A stretch of DNA of 64,000 nt. It comes from Robertmurraya andreesenii (GTDB lineage: Bacteria > Bacillota > Bacilli > Bacillales > Cytobacillaceae). Location: positions 1-64,000 of the forward strand of contig NZ_JAUSTU010000017.1 in the NCBI RefSeq assembly GCF_030813005.1. The letters are read 5' to 3'. Of this stretch, positions 53,548 through 62,297 are shown piece after piece; position 1 is the stretch's first letter, and every line of letters begins with the position of its first letter. The notes beneath the pieces were generated by a model that was given only the letters and a program-made list of their open reading frames with translations, was not told the origin of the DNA and searched no databases. A program made the position numbers and the translations under genes.

Positions 53548-56500
53548 TTGACTACGATTTGGAAACAAAGGAAAAAAATAAACCTTGGGATAATCCTTGT
53601 TCTATTACTTAGCCTCCTATCCCCTATCGCCCCTGCTAGCGCTGCAGGCACAATCACAGTTACCGAGGCGATTGCCAATAATAGTGGGGCTGCCACAGTT
53701 GAGGGGTACATTGTCGGCATTACCAATAATGGTCCGAAATATCAACATCAAGGACCTTTTACCGTTAATACAAATATTGCCATTGCCGATTCAGCTAGTG
53801 AAACAAATGTTAGCAAAATATTACCTGTACAGCTCCCTACTGGCAATGTACGCAATGCATTGAACCTGGTCGATCATCCAGAAAACTTAGGAAAAAAAGT
53901 ACAGTTAACAGGAAATCTTGAGGGCTACTTCTCTGTTCCTGGTTTAAAAAGTGTTAAAGAATACAATTTCGTAGATTCTGGCTCTGAACCTGAGGAGCCT
54001 GAAGATCCAGAAGTTATCCCAATAGCTGAGGCACGCAAAAAGGGGAACGGGGCAACCGTCACAATAAAGGGAATGGTTGCTGCTAATCTTAAGAATTCAA
54101 TTTCCGTTCAGGATGAGACAGCGGGTCTAGCCGTTCGCCCCACTTCCCTCCCGATCAAGGTAGGCGATGAAGTAGTTTTAACGGGGAAATTGGCTGAGTT
54201 TCGTGGCCTCATGCAACTTGATGGAACAACCGTCGTCGAGAAAAAGGAAAGTGGAAAAGTTGTCACACCGAAAGTCGTCACTGGAGCGGAAGTGAACGAG
54301 GAACACGAATCCTTTTTAGTTCAGGCGAATTCAGTAACTCTACTAAGTGTAGATGCAAATAATAACTACAGGGCTACCGATGGAGAGGCAGAATTTATCA
54401 TTCGTGACGAGAACAATTCCTTAGGTTTACAGGTTGGAACCACATATGAATCAATTATTGGAATTGTTCAACAATTTGACACAGCCTATCAAATTATCCC
54501 CCGCTCCACACTAGACATCATCGAGGATAGCTCCATTTTGCATCCTCCTGTAGCGAATCCAGGAAGTGGAACTTTTATCGGAAGTACAACTGTTCAATTA
54601 TCAACGAAAACGGCCAATGCGGAAATTTTTTATACATTAGATGGAACCGATCCATCTGACAAAAGCACGAAATACGTGGCTCCAATTATCATAGATAAGG
54701 ATACAACGATAAAGGCCGTCACAAAATCAGCCGAGCTCGGACTTAGTCCTGTTACCACTTTCACTTATGTTATTACGGATAAACTCGAAATTCACGATTT
54801 ACAGGGTGCCTCCCATACCTCTCCTTATGATGGCCAAACTGTAGATGGTATCGAGGGGATTGTCACTTATATCTTTGAATTAAGCGGCTCAAAGTATTAC
54901 CATATTCAGACTCCCGATAATCGAATCGATGAAGATCCAAAGACATCTGAAGGCATTGTTCTATACAGTGGGAGAAATGGATGGCCGATTCAGGTCGGTG
55001 ATCTCGTCTCTGTAGCAGGAAAAGTAAGTGAATATGCAATTGATGGATATGATGATCGTCAACAAACGGATATGAAGGTAACACAAATTAATGTTCGCGA
55101 TGATCAAGGTGGCAAGGTAGAGGTCGTTCAACGTAATGTAGAGCTCCCAAAAGCAATCAAAATTGACGAAAAGAATTTACCAAGGGAACATATTGATAGT
55201 GATCATCTGGAAGTCTTTAATCCAGATGTCGACGCCATTGATTTCTGGGAAAGCCTTGAGGGAATGCGTGTCGAGGTTGGCCATGTTAAAGCTGTAGCCC
55301 CACAGGAACATGGTGATTTAATTACAGTTCTTGAGAACAGAGAAACCAATACCTTACATGGTGGCGTTCTTTTTGAAGAGAATAATCCAAACCCTGATCG
55401 GATCCAATTCCGATTAGAACCAAATGGACCTGCCCGAGAATTTGAGGTGGCCACGGGAGATTCTTTTGAAGGGCCGATTGAGGGTGTTGTTGGGTATTCC
55501 TATCAAAATTACAAAATTTATACCTCTTTAAATGAGATGAAAGCCAAACATGTCAAAGGAAATGCTACTCCAGAAAAAACGAATATTGTGAAAGCTGAGG
55601 ACAAATTAACGATTGCGTCATACAATCTTGAAAATTTCTCCAACAATTCTACGTCAACGACGAATGATAAAGCACGTAAACTAGCGAGGGCATTTGTCCA
55701 GGACATGCAAAATCCAGATATTATTGGTGTAACGGAAGTTCAGGATAACAACGGTCCCGATGCAGGCGATTCCCGAGCAAACCAAAGCTATGAGCGATTA
55801 ATCCAGGCCATCAAAACAGCTGGCGGAGTCGAATATAAATACGTAAATATTGATCCTGTTAATAATCAGGATGGCGGTCAACCGAATGCAAATATTCGCG
55901 TTGGATTCCTATATAATCCAGCACGAGTAAGCCTGACAGAAGGAATTCCTCATGGAGACGCTACGACAGCAGTGAAATATCAAAACGGTAAGCTTACTCT
56001 TAATCCAGGTCGAATCGACCCTACAAATAATGCATTTAACAGCAGTCGTAAACCATTGGCGGCGCAATTTGAGTTCCAAGGAGAAAGCCTGATTGTCATC
56101 GCAAACCATTGGAATTCAAAAACTGGTGATACCCCCTTGTTCGGTTCTAAGCAGCCACCAGTCTATGAAAGTGAAGCCCAGCGCCAAGAGATTGCCAAAA
56201 TTGTCTACAAGTTTGTAAAGGAAATTAAGGAAGAGAATCCGAAGGCAAATGTTGTCTCCCTTGGAGATTTCAATGATTATCCATTTTCAAGGGCTCTCAA
56301 AATACATGAGGGAGAACTCATGACCAACATGATTAACAAGCTAGAATCCCATGATCGGTACACATACCTATACCAAGGTAATTCACAGGTACTTGACCAT
56401 ATCCTTGTCTCCAATCATTTGGCCAAGCAAACAAAGGTCGATGTACTTCACATTAACGCGGACTTTACCGACATGGCAGGCCGTGCGAGCGATCACGATC

Positions 56501-56955
56501 CTGTTATGGTACAAATCGACTTGAGGACTAAAGAAGAGCCACCGAGCAAAGTAGACAAAAAATACGATTTGAAGAAATTTAAGGCCAAACGACTCACAAT
56601 TACCCAACCGAGTGTAGCCGTTCAGCTTGATGAACAATCGAGCATTGCAGAGGGGATCTTTTTCACAGGAAAATATGCAGAATTTAATGGTGTAGGATTT
56701 GCAAAGACAAAAGTGACCCTGCAACCAAACGAGCCTGATGCTGTTATCGACTTTAGCGGGATCAATGTTAATAAAGTGATTATAGATGGTAGCCATGTGA
56801 AAGAAATTCGCGGTGCTGAAAATATTCAATCCTTTGAATTCATCAATGGAGCAAATCCAGATGACATTCTAATCCTAGATTCTATGGGGGAACCGACTTC
56901 GGTTCCTTTTTTTTGTGGGTGTGGGGTGCAGATCGGAGCTGCCTTTTTCAAATAG
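53548..56955 (+). CDS. Large secreted multidomain nuclease (EEP family)
   Basis: This protein of about 1135 residues has a signal peptide (to about residue 36, PASAAG). Two OB-like/DUF6359-type domains follow (TVTEAIANNSGAATVEGYIV near 40; GNGATVTIKGMVAANLKNSI near 165). A chitobiase-type C-terminal domain (YTLDGTDPSDKSTKYVAPII near 360) comes before the endonuclease/exonuclease/phosphatase domain (LTIASYNLENFSNNS near 685, GVTEVQDNNGPDAG, SLGDFNDYPFS near 905, SDHDPVMVQID near 975). The last 20 codons run through an intrinsic terminator. The TTG at 53548 with GGAG 9 nt upstream fits better than the ATG at 53533. Related to YhcR/ExeM-type DNases. Confidence 0.87.
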   Translation: MTTIWKQRKKINLGIILVLLLSLLSPIAPASAAGTITVTEAIANNSGAATVEGYIVGITNNGPKYQHQGPFTVNTNIAIADSASETNVSKILPVQLPTGNVRNALNLVDHPENLGKKVQLTGNLEGYFSVPGLKSVKEYNFVDSGSEPEEPEDPEVIPIAEARKKGNGATVTIKGMVAANLKNSISVQDETAGLAVRPTSLPIKVGDEVVLTGKLAEFRGLMQLDGTTVVEKKESGKVVTPKVVTGAEVNEEHESFLVQANSVTLLSVDANNNYRATDGEAEFIIRDENNSLGLQVGTTYESIIGIVQQFDTAYQIIPRSTLDIIEDSSILHPPVANPGSGTFIGSTTVQLSTKTANAEIFYTLDGTDPSDKSTKYVAPIIIDKDTTIKAVTKSAELGLSPVTTFTYVITDKLEIHDLQGASHTSPYDGQTVDGIEGIVTYIFELSGSKYYHIQTPDNRIDEDPKTSEGIVLYSGRNGWPIQVGDLVSVAGKVSEYAIDGYDDRQQTDMKVTQINVRDDQGGKVEVVQRNVELPKAIKIDEKNLPREHIDSDHLEVFNPDVDAIDFWESLEGMRVEVGHVKAVAPQEHGDLITVLENRETNTLHGGVLFEENNPNPDRIQFRLEPNGPAREFEVATGDSFEGPIEGVVGYSYQNYKIYTSLNEMKAKHVKGNATPEKTNIVKAEDKLTIASYNLENFSNNSTSTTNDKARKLARAFVQDMQNPDIIGVTEVQDNNGPDAGDSRANQSYERLIQAIKTAGGVEYKYVNIDPVNNQDGGQPNANIRVGFLYNPARVSLTEGIPHGDATTAVKYQNGKLTLNPGRIDPTNNAFNSSRKPLAAQFEFQGESLIVIANHWNSKTGDTPLFGSKQPPVYESEAQRQEIAKIVYKFVKEIKEENPKANVVSLGDFNDYPFSRALKIHEGELMTNMINKLESHDRYTYLYQGNSQVLDHILVSNHLAKQTKVDVLHINADFTDMAGRASDHDPVMVQIDLRTKEEPPSKVDKKYDLKKFKAKRLTITQPSVAVQLDEQSSIAEGIFFTGKYAEFNGVGFAKTKVTLQPNEPDAVIDFSGINVNKVIIDGSHVKEIRGAENIQSFEFINGANPDDILILDSMGEPTSVPFFCGCGVQIGAAFFK
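56889..56914 (+). terminator. Intrinsic terminator inside the nuclease reading frame
   Basis: GGAACCG-ACTT-CGGTTCC followed by eight T. It lies 41 nt before the in-frame TAG at 56953. Confidence 0.88.
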
Positions 56956-56990
56956 AAAAACCGGCATTCCTCCGAAAAGGCGCCGGTTTC
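56956..56990 (-). terminator. Terminator of the SLH protein gene
   Basis: Minus strand: AAACCGGC (56989-56982) pairs with GCCGGTTT (56965-56958) and is followed by TT. An inner CCTTTTCGGAGG part strengthens it. Confidence 0.85.
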
Positions 56991-57002
56991 CCTAGTTATT
57001 AC

Positions 57003-59048
57003 TTATTTATTGATTGTGTCATTCATTAAGTTAGACTTAATTAAGAGTTCAGCCACAATTTTTGCAATTTGGTTTCTTGTAGTAGAACCATTTGCATCAA
57101 TTGTATTGTTCTCATGACCAGACATGATTCCTGCTTGTAAAACAGCAGTTAACTCTTCTTTTGCCCAAGCTGGTACTTTGTTAGCATCCTTGAACTTCGT
57201 TAATTGCTTAGAAGAATCAAATTTTGACTTGTCAAAGTTTAAGAAGTCTAATTCAATCGCACGAGCAATCATCGCTGCTGCTTCAGCACGAGAAACTTTA
57301 CCATTAGGATTAAATTTACCAGTATCATATCCTTCAATAATACCGTGTTTTACAGCTGCAGCTAATTCACCGTTTTGGTTGAACCATTCAGTTCCCTTCA
57401 CATCAGAGAAACGGTTGTCATACTTCTCACCTGGTAAGCCCAGTGCACGAACTAATAACACGGCGAATTCTGCACGAGTAGTTGTTCCATTCGGAGCGAA
57501 CTTGCCAGTGTCATGACCTTTAACGATGTATTTAGAAGCTAAAGTTTCAATGTATGATTTAGCCCACTCTTTGCTAGTCACATCAGGGAAAGTTACATTA
57601 TTTTCAACGATAGCATATTTAGAGTTTGTTAACGATTTAATCGTTGCTGTCTTTCCATCGAATAAAGTTGGTACAGATTTTAGAACTTTACCATTATCAT
57701 CTAAAACCACAGCAACTTGGTTCTTCGCATTGAAGTTTTGATCTCCAGTAATAGCACGTTCTACATATACGCTAAATGTAGACACTGCTTGCTTCTTATC
57801 GCCAGCAACTGCTTCAATCTTGAATTCAACTACTTTAGAAGCAAGTTTTTCAGATGTTTTAACATCAACCACTTGTACAGAAACAGAGATTTTCACGTCT
57901 GCTGCTGCAACGCCAAGCTGCTTAGCAAGGTCAGCTACGTTAATTTCTGATGCTGGAAGCTTGTAGCTAGCTGCATCTGTCTTCACTTCAACTACTGCCT
58001 TTGCATTCTTCTTCACAACTTCAGAGAATAATGAAGCTGGAACTTCAGCATTAGTAGTGCCGTCAAGTTTTACAGGGATAACAGCCTTATCAGCAGTTAC
58101 TGCATTCACGATGTCTTGAACTTTGTTTGCTGGGATCTTTGTAGTATTCCCTTCAGTTACAACAGAACCTTCAGGAAGAGTTACTTCGTTTTGACCTGGT
58201 GTTGGTGTTGTTGTACCACCGCCTCCGCCTGTTGAACCGCCATTAGGATTACCAGCAGCTAATGCAGCATCTATAAATGCTGTTCTAAGAATTTTTGCAT
58301 CATTAGCAGGTAACTTAGCAACCACATTATCATAAACACCAAATACATCATCAAGAGAAAGCCCCGATTTTACTCTTAATGTATCATTTAAGTTCTTAAA
58401 TTTTGCTTGAGCAGTTACCTTGTCCCTAACAGTTTTGGTAACATTCTTAATAGAACCGGTTTTCAAATCATTCCACATACTTATAATTTCTGATGTAGAA
58501 AGTTTCCACATTTCCTTTTCGCATTCCACTAAAAACTCAAGAATTAAATCAATTTCAGAACCCTCTAACCCTAATACAGCTTCAAATGCTATCCCTTCAT
58601 TAGAAGATTTAAAAGAATCTAAACGTTGTGCTAATGTAGTTCCATCCTGAACTACTAATAGAACTAACTCTTTCACAATACCAGCAGCATTAACATTCTT
58701 TACCGCTTTAAGCTTAGATCGATCGGCTTCTTTAAGATTTTCAGCTGTAAGGTTCCTAATATTTGTATTAATAGTATTTACAGCTGTGTCTCCTAAAACC
58801 TCATTATTCCATATTTCTGGTTCCCATTCGTTTAGTGTTTTACCAGATCTATTAAAAGCTTCTTTTGCACCTTCAACTTTAATTAATTCACTATAAATTA
58901 GATTAACCCTTGATAGTGCATCCTGTGTAACAGCTGCCTCCACCTTCACAGGGCTTCCTACTACCCCAGTCGTTATCACTGGAGATAATGCGATTGTTGC
59001 TGCAAGCATAGCTTGGACAGCTTTTTTGCTGAATGGATACTTTTTCAC
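57003..59048 (-). CDS. SLH-domain S-layer-type protein
   Basis: This 681-residue exported protein has a signal peptide (residues 1-38, ending KVEAAV). A helical region follows (about 40-265), then a Gly/Thr/Pro linker (NPNGGSTGGGGGTTTPTPGQ near 270), a beta-rich region and three C-terminal SLH domains (FPDVTSKEWAKSYIETLASK near 490, FSDVKGTEWFNQNGELAAAV near 550, FKDANKVPAWAKEELTAVLQ near 615). The start is a GTG at 59048 with AGAGGTG 8-9 nt upstream. It is a likely substrate of the nearby SecA2-SlaP system and has a strong SigA promoter. Confidence 0.9.
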   Translation of the reverse strand: MKKYPFSKKAVQAMLAATIALSPVITTGVVGSPVKVEAAVTQDALSRVNLIYSELIKVEGAKEAFNRSGKTLNEWEPEIWNNEVLGDTAVNTINTNIRNLTAENLKEADRSKLKAVKNVNAAGIVKELVLLVVQDGTTLAQRLDSFKSSNEGIAFEAVLGLEGSEIDLILEFLVECEKEMWKLSTSEIISMWNDLKTGSIKNVTKTVRDKVTAQAKFKNLNDTLRVKSGLSLDDVFGVYDNVVAKLPANDAKILRTAFIDAALAAGNPNGGSTGGGGGTTTPTPGQNEVTLPEGSVVTEGNTTKIPANKVQDIVNAVTADKAVIPVKLDGTTNAEVPASLFSEVVKKNAKAVVEVKTDAASYKLPASEINVADLAKQLGVAAADVKISVSVQVVDVKTSEKLASKVVEFKIEAVAGDKKQAVSTFSVYVERAITGDQNFNAKNQVAVVLDDNGKVLKSVPTLFDGKTATIKSLTNSKYAIVENNVTFPDVTSKEWAKSYIETLASKYIVKGHDTGKFAPNGTTTRAEFAVLLVRALGLPGEKYDNRFSDVKGTEWFNQNGELAAAVKHGIIEGYDTGKFNPNGKVSRAEAAAMIARAIELDFLNFDKSKFDSSKQLTKFKDANKVPAWAKEELTAVLQAGIMSGHENNTIDANGSTTRNQIAKIVAELLIKSNLMNDTINK

Positions 59049-59360
59049 TTTTAAAATCACCTCTTATTTTATTTACATGCCTATGTATGTATACAACATA
59101 AAAAAACTATAAATCTATAATAATGGAAAATAATGAAACTGGCAATGAATTTAGTAAAATTTATACAATTTTGTCGAATCTTCTTTTTGATATGTAGTTA
59201 ATTTATCCCTTGCGTATTAATGCTTACTAAAAAATTAGTTATTATTTCACTCTCTTGAATCTTTTGTACCAAGAACTTTGTCGAATCATTTTTTCCTAGA
59301 TGACAGGCATTTGTATATCATGATAACATTTAGATAATAAGTAAGGAAAGGGATTGAAAG
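59049..59360. other. Divergent intergenic region, SLH gene / small anchored protein
   Basis: No gene is seen. The SLH gene has a leader of about 60 nt and the SigA promoter at 59117-59145. The rest is A/T-rich without clear repeats. A possible TTGTAT/ATAATA promoter for the plus-strand gene lies near 59311-59340. Confidence 0.55.
59117..59145 (-). promoter_or_regulatory. SigA promoter of the SLH protein gene
   Basis: Minus strand: TTGCCA, 17 nt, TATTAT, about 70 nt before the GTG start codon. Confidence 0.7.
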
Positions 59361-59999
59361 ATGAAACGGATAGTTTTATTTGGAATCATTCTTGCGGGAG
59401 TAGTTATCATACTGTTAGGTAATTACACATGGAATCATAAAGTAGAGAAAACGGTTCAAGAAGCAGAGGAAAAAATGAGTTCTCCTATGTATAAAGAGGC
59501 ACTCAAGGTTGATTCGAATGCTAAAGCAACCGATAAAAATGATGAAAATGGCTCAAGCTCAACCTCTACAGCAGAGACGCAAAAAAACAATGCAGAAGAC
59601 TCCAAAAATCAGTCAGAAACAACCACTCAAGAGGAAGCAACAACTCCAAATGGTTTGGAGAAACCTACATTAGAGGCAATTAAAGGAGATTATTACACGC
59701 TGTTCAACGAATTAGAAGCACAGGAAACAAGCAAAATCGACCAATTAATTGTTCAAGCTAAAGCTGACTATGTTAGTAAAAAGACTCCTCTAAGCGATTT
59801 AATAGTGAAGTATCAGGATGCCGCCAATTTTATGGAACGGAATGCGGACAAGACCTTTAACACGATTTACCAACAGCTACAGTATGACTTAGAACGGAAC
59901 GGCTACAGCAAGGATGCAGCAGAAGAATTTAAGCAGTCTTACAATGCTAAGAAGGCAGATCGTACTTCAAGAATCCTATCACAAATAGAAGACTTCTAA
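59361..59999 (+). CDS. Membrane-anchored protein with a Ser/Thr-rich stalk
   Basis: This 212-residue protein has one N-terminal membrane segment (residues 4-22, uncleaved-looking). A charged helix follows, then a low-complexity stalk (about 55-95, rich in N, S, T, E, Q) and a C-terminal helical domain (LEAIKGDYYTLFNELEAQET near 103, YQQLQYDLERNGYSKDAAEE near 167). I recognise no family. It lies upstream of an LCP gene in the same direction but has its own terminator. It may act in the cell envelope. That is inference from topology. Confidence 0.75.
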   Translation: MKRIVLFGIILAGVVIILLGNYTWNHKVEKTVQEAEEKMSSPMYKEALKVDSNAKATDKNDENGSSSTSTAETQKNNAEDSKNQSETTTQEEATTPNGLEKPTLEAIKGDYYTLFNELEAQETSKIDQLIVQAKADYVSKKTPLSDLIVKYQDAANFMERNADKTFNTIYQQLQYDLERNGYSKDAAEEFKQSYNAKKADRTSRILSQIEDF

Positions 60000-60000
60000 C

Positions 60001-60026
60001 GGCAAAGGTATCCCCTTTGCTTTTTT
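60001..60026 (+). terminator. Terminator of the anchored-protein gene
   Basis: GCAAAGG (60002-60008) pairs with CCTTTGC (60014-60020), followed by TTTTTTC. Confidence 0.88.
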
Positions 60027-60187
60027 CTTGGACTTTTTCAACCCACACTGGTAAAAATAATGAGGACCACTCCATACGAACTGACCAATTATAGATCAAT
60101 TCAGCAAAATCAACGTTAAGACTTTATATCCACTTTTACTATTTTTTGGTATCATTTAGACAACGACTTTTTTTGGGGGATCAATGA

Positions 60188-61153
60188 ATGGGATCTAGAC
60201 AAAAGCAAGGCAAAAAGAAAAAATGGCTTCGTGTCATAGGACTTGTTGTTCTTTTTCTAATAATTGGGATTGGAGCCTATGCGTATTCCGTCTACCACTC
60301 CTTAACTTCTGCAGTTGATACGATGCATAAGCCGATCGAAAGAAAGGTATCTGAGAAGCGTACTGAGGAAGTAACCCTTGAGAAAAAAGAGCCATTCTCC
60401 GTCCTCATGCTTGGGGTGGATGAACGGAAAGGCGATAAGGGCCGTTCGGATACCATTATTGTTCTCACGGTTAATCCTAATAAAAATTCAATCAAGATGC
60501 TGAGCATTCCCCGTGATACAAGAACCGAAATCATAGGTCATGGTACAGTTGATAAAATTAATCATGCCTATGCATTTGGTGGAGAGGAAATGTCGATGAA
60601 CACCGTTGAGCATTTCTTAGACATCCCTATCGACTATTACGTAAAAATTAATATGGAAGGCTTTAAGGATATCGTCAACGCTGTAGGCGGTATTACGATC
60701 AATAACACTTTTGCTTTTTCCGATTACGACTATGATTTTAAAAAAGGGAATATTACCCTAAATGGGGATGAAGCCCTCGTGTTTGTTAGGATGAGAAAGC
60801 AGGATCCTTCCGGGGATTATGGGCGCCAGCAAAGACAGCGCCTTGTCATCCAAGGGGTGATTGATAAAGGAGCAAGCTTTAGTTCCTTAACACGATTTAA
60901 TGACATCTTCGGAGCTTTAGGGAAAAATGTGAAAACAAACCTTACTTTTGATGAAATGATTGATATTCAGAAAAATTATAAGGATACTCGACATAACCTT
61001 GAGCAAATCCAGATGGAAGGGGAAGGAAAATACATTAACTCGATTTCCTACCAGATCATTTCTAAGGAGGAACAGAAAAGAGTTCAGGATGAGCTAAAAT
61101 CCCATTTGGAGCTGGATGCTTCCGCTGGAACCACAGAGACTCCTAGTAGTTAA
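60188..61153 (+). CDS. LytR-CpsA-Psr family ligase (second copy)
   Basis: This 321-residue LCP protein has a basic N-terminus (KQGKKKKWLR), one membrane segment (about residues 15-37), and motifs LMLGVDERKGDKGRSDTIIV near 73, MLSIPRDTRTEIIG near 104, HAYAFGGEEMSMNTVEHFLD near 126, and LNGDEALVFVRMRKQDP near 195. It attaches wall glycopolymers to peptidoglycan by family knowledge. The start at 60188 has GGGGGA 7 nt upstream. It is similar in plan to the LCP gene at 44826. The S-layer genes nearby would need such polymers as anchor. Confidence 0.92.
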   Translation: MGSRQKQGKKKKWLRVIGLVVLFLIIGIGAYAYSVYHSLTSAVDTMHKPIERKVSEKRTEEVTLEKKEPFSVLMLGVDERKGDKGRSDTIIVLTVNPNKNSIKMLSIPRDTRTEIIGHGTVDKINHAYAFGGEEMSMNTVEHFLDIPIDYYVKINMEGFKDIVNAVGGITINNTFAFSDYDYDFKKGNITLNGDEALVFVRMRKQDPSGDYGRQQRQRLVIQGVIDKGASFSSLTRFNDIFGALGKNVKTNLTFDEMIDIQKNYKDTRHNLEQIQMEGEGKYINSISYQIISKEEQKRVQDELKSHLELDASAGTTETPSS

Positions 61154-61165
61154 GAAAACAGGGAA

Positions 61166-61205
61166 GTACCAGGTACGCTTTACTTGAGTGGTACCCGGTA
61201 CACTG
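61166..61205. repeat. Degenerate GGTACC-type repeat, copy 4
   Basis: AGTACCAGGTAC and GTACCCGGTACACT form imperfect arms around a 14-nt spacer. The head matches the other copies. The tail (TGTCATGTCCTGTG) does not clearly match. With AAAACAGG before and CCTGTGTTTTT after, it may act as the LCP gene's terminator. Confidence 0.55.
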
Positions 61206-61277
61206 TCATGTCCTGTGTTTTTCACCCTAAAAAGGCGTTTCAAATATCCATCCCCATCCCTAAAAAAGCAGCATCCC

Positions 61278-61889
61278 TTAATGATTCACACATTCCACCG
61301 TCAAAAAGAGACCTTTATAATAGGAAGAAACCGAAACAACCTCTATTCCCGACTCCTTTACTAGCTCAAGCGTTTCGCGGTTCAAATGGCAGCCATCACA
61401 AATCCTCTTCCAAAAAGGGTTCAGCCAATCTTGTAGATGTGCTAGATTGGGCTGCTCCATTTTCACATGTTCAAAGAAAAGCACCTTCCCTCCTGGTTTA
61501 CAGACTCTCTTGATTTCTTCTAGCGCTTGAACAGGGTTCGGAATGGTACAAAAAACAAGCGTGGCGATAACGGTATCAAATGTATCGTCATCAAAGCTAA
61601 GGTTTTCTGCCTTTTGCTCGTGGATATGAATCGGCACCACCGCAAGCTCACTTCTCCTATTAGACTTTGCGACCATGGCAGGATTGGGTTCGATAGCGTC
61701 TACTCCTTCAACATCACGGTAAAAAGGAAAATTAATCCCCGACCCAGCTCCGATTTCCAACACTTTTCCATATACTTTATGAATAAGCTCCCTCCGAATT
61801 TCCTCAAATCTCCCCTTCTCAAAAGGGTTCATCGCCCAATCATAGACAGTTGGAAACCATTTTCCCATATCACCAACTCCAGTAAACAT
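61278..61889 (-). CDS. Class I SAM-dependent methyltransferase
   Basis: This 203-residue cytosolic protein has a Rossmann SAM-binding motif VLEIGAGSGINFPFY near residue 42, acidic VDAIEPNPAM near 60, and FDTVIATLVFCTIPNPVQAL near 103, followed by RVCKPGGKVLFFEHV near 128. This is the UbiE/methyltransferase-11 type. The C-terminus GCHLNRETLELVKESG near 168 is typical of YrrT/phosphatidylethanolamine-type relatives. The substrate is not evident. It stands alone between divergently and convergently placed genes. Confidence 0.85.
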   Translation of the reverse strand: MFTGVGDMGKWFPTVYDWAMNPFEKGRFEEIRRELIHKVYGKVLEIGAGSGINFPFYRDVEGVDAIEPNPAMVAKSNRRSELAVVPIHIHEQKAENLSFDDDTFDTVIATLVFCTIPNPVQALEEIKRVCKPGGKVLFFEHVKMEQPNLAHLQDWLNPFWKRICDGCHLNRETLELVKESGIEVVSVSSYYKGLFLTVECVNH

Positions 61890-62297
61890 AAGATATCAGT
61901 CTTTTAAGAAAAGCTGACAAACAGCATATGACAATTTTCCCCTATATTAAAATTTTCGGCAAGGTTTTGTCGAACTCTAGGTTCTTTATTGAGATTGGAA
62001 TGACCATGTTTTTTTGTAAACAGGTAAAATAACACTGTTAAAATGCGTTTCGCAAATATATTTGTTTTTTAGCAAATAAAAATGATTTTTGGCAAATATA
62101 TCCCCCTTTTCCGCAAATAAACAGCCGATTTTCGCAAATATCCCAAGTTTACCACCATTCTTGTCTCTTCTAATTACACAACCCCTTTGAAAAATACAGT
62201 CATCCAGGCAAAATTTAACGAATATTTACAGTCATCCTGCAACAAGCTTTAAATAGACTTCTTTCACTAACGTTGAAAAATAGAGCGAGGAATGTAA
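61890..62297. other. Intergenic region with a phased GCAAATA array
   Basis: No gene is seen in this 408-bp gap. GCAAATA occurs five times on the plus strand, at 62052, 62072, 62092, 62113 and 62134 (each preceded by C, A or G). Spacing is 20, 20, 21 and 21 bp, i.e. two helical turns. It lies 160-250 bp upstream of the nucleotidase ATG. Confidence 0.8.
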
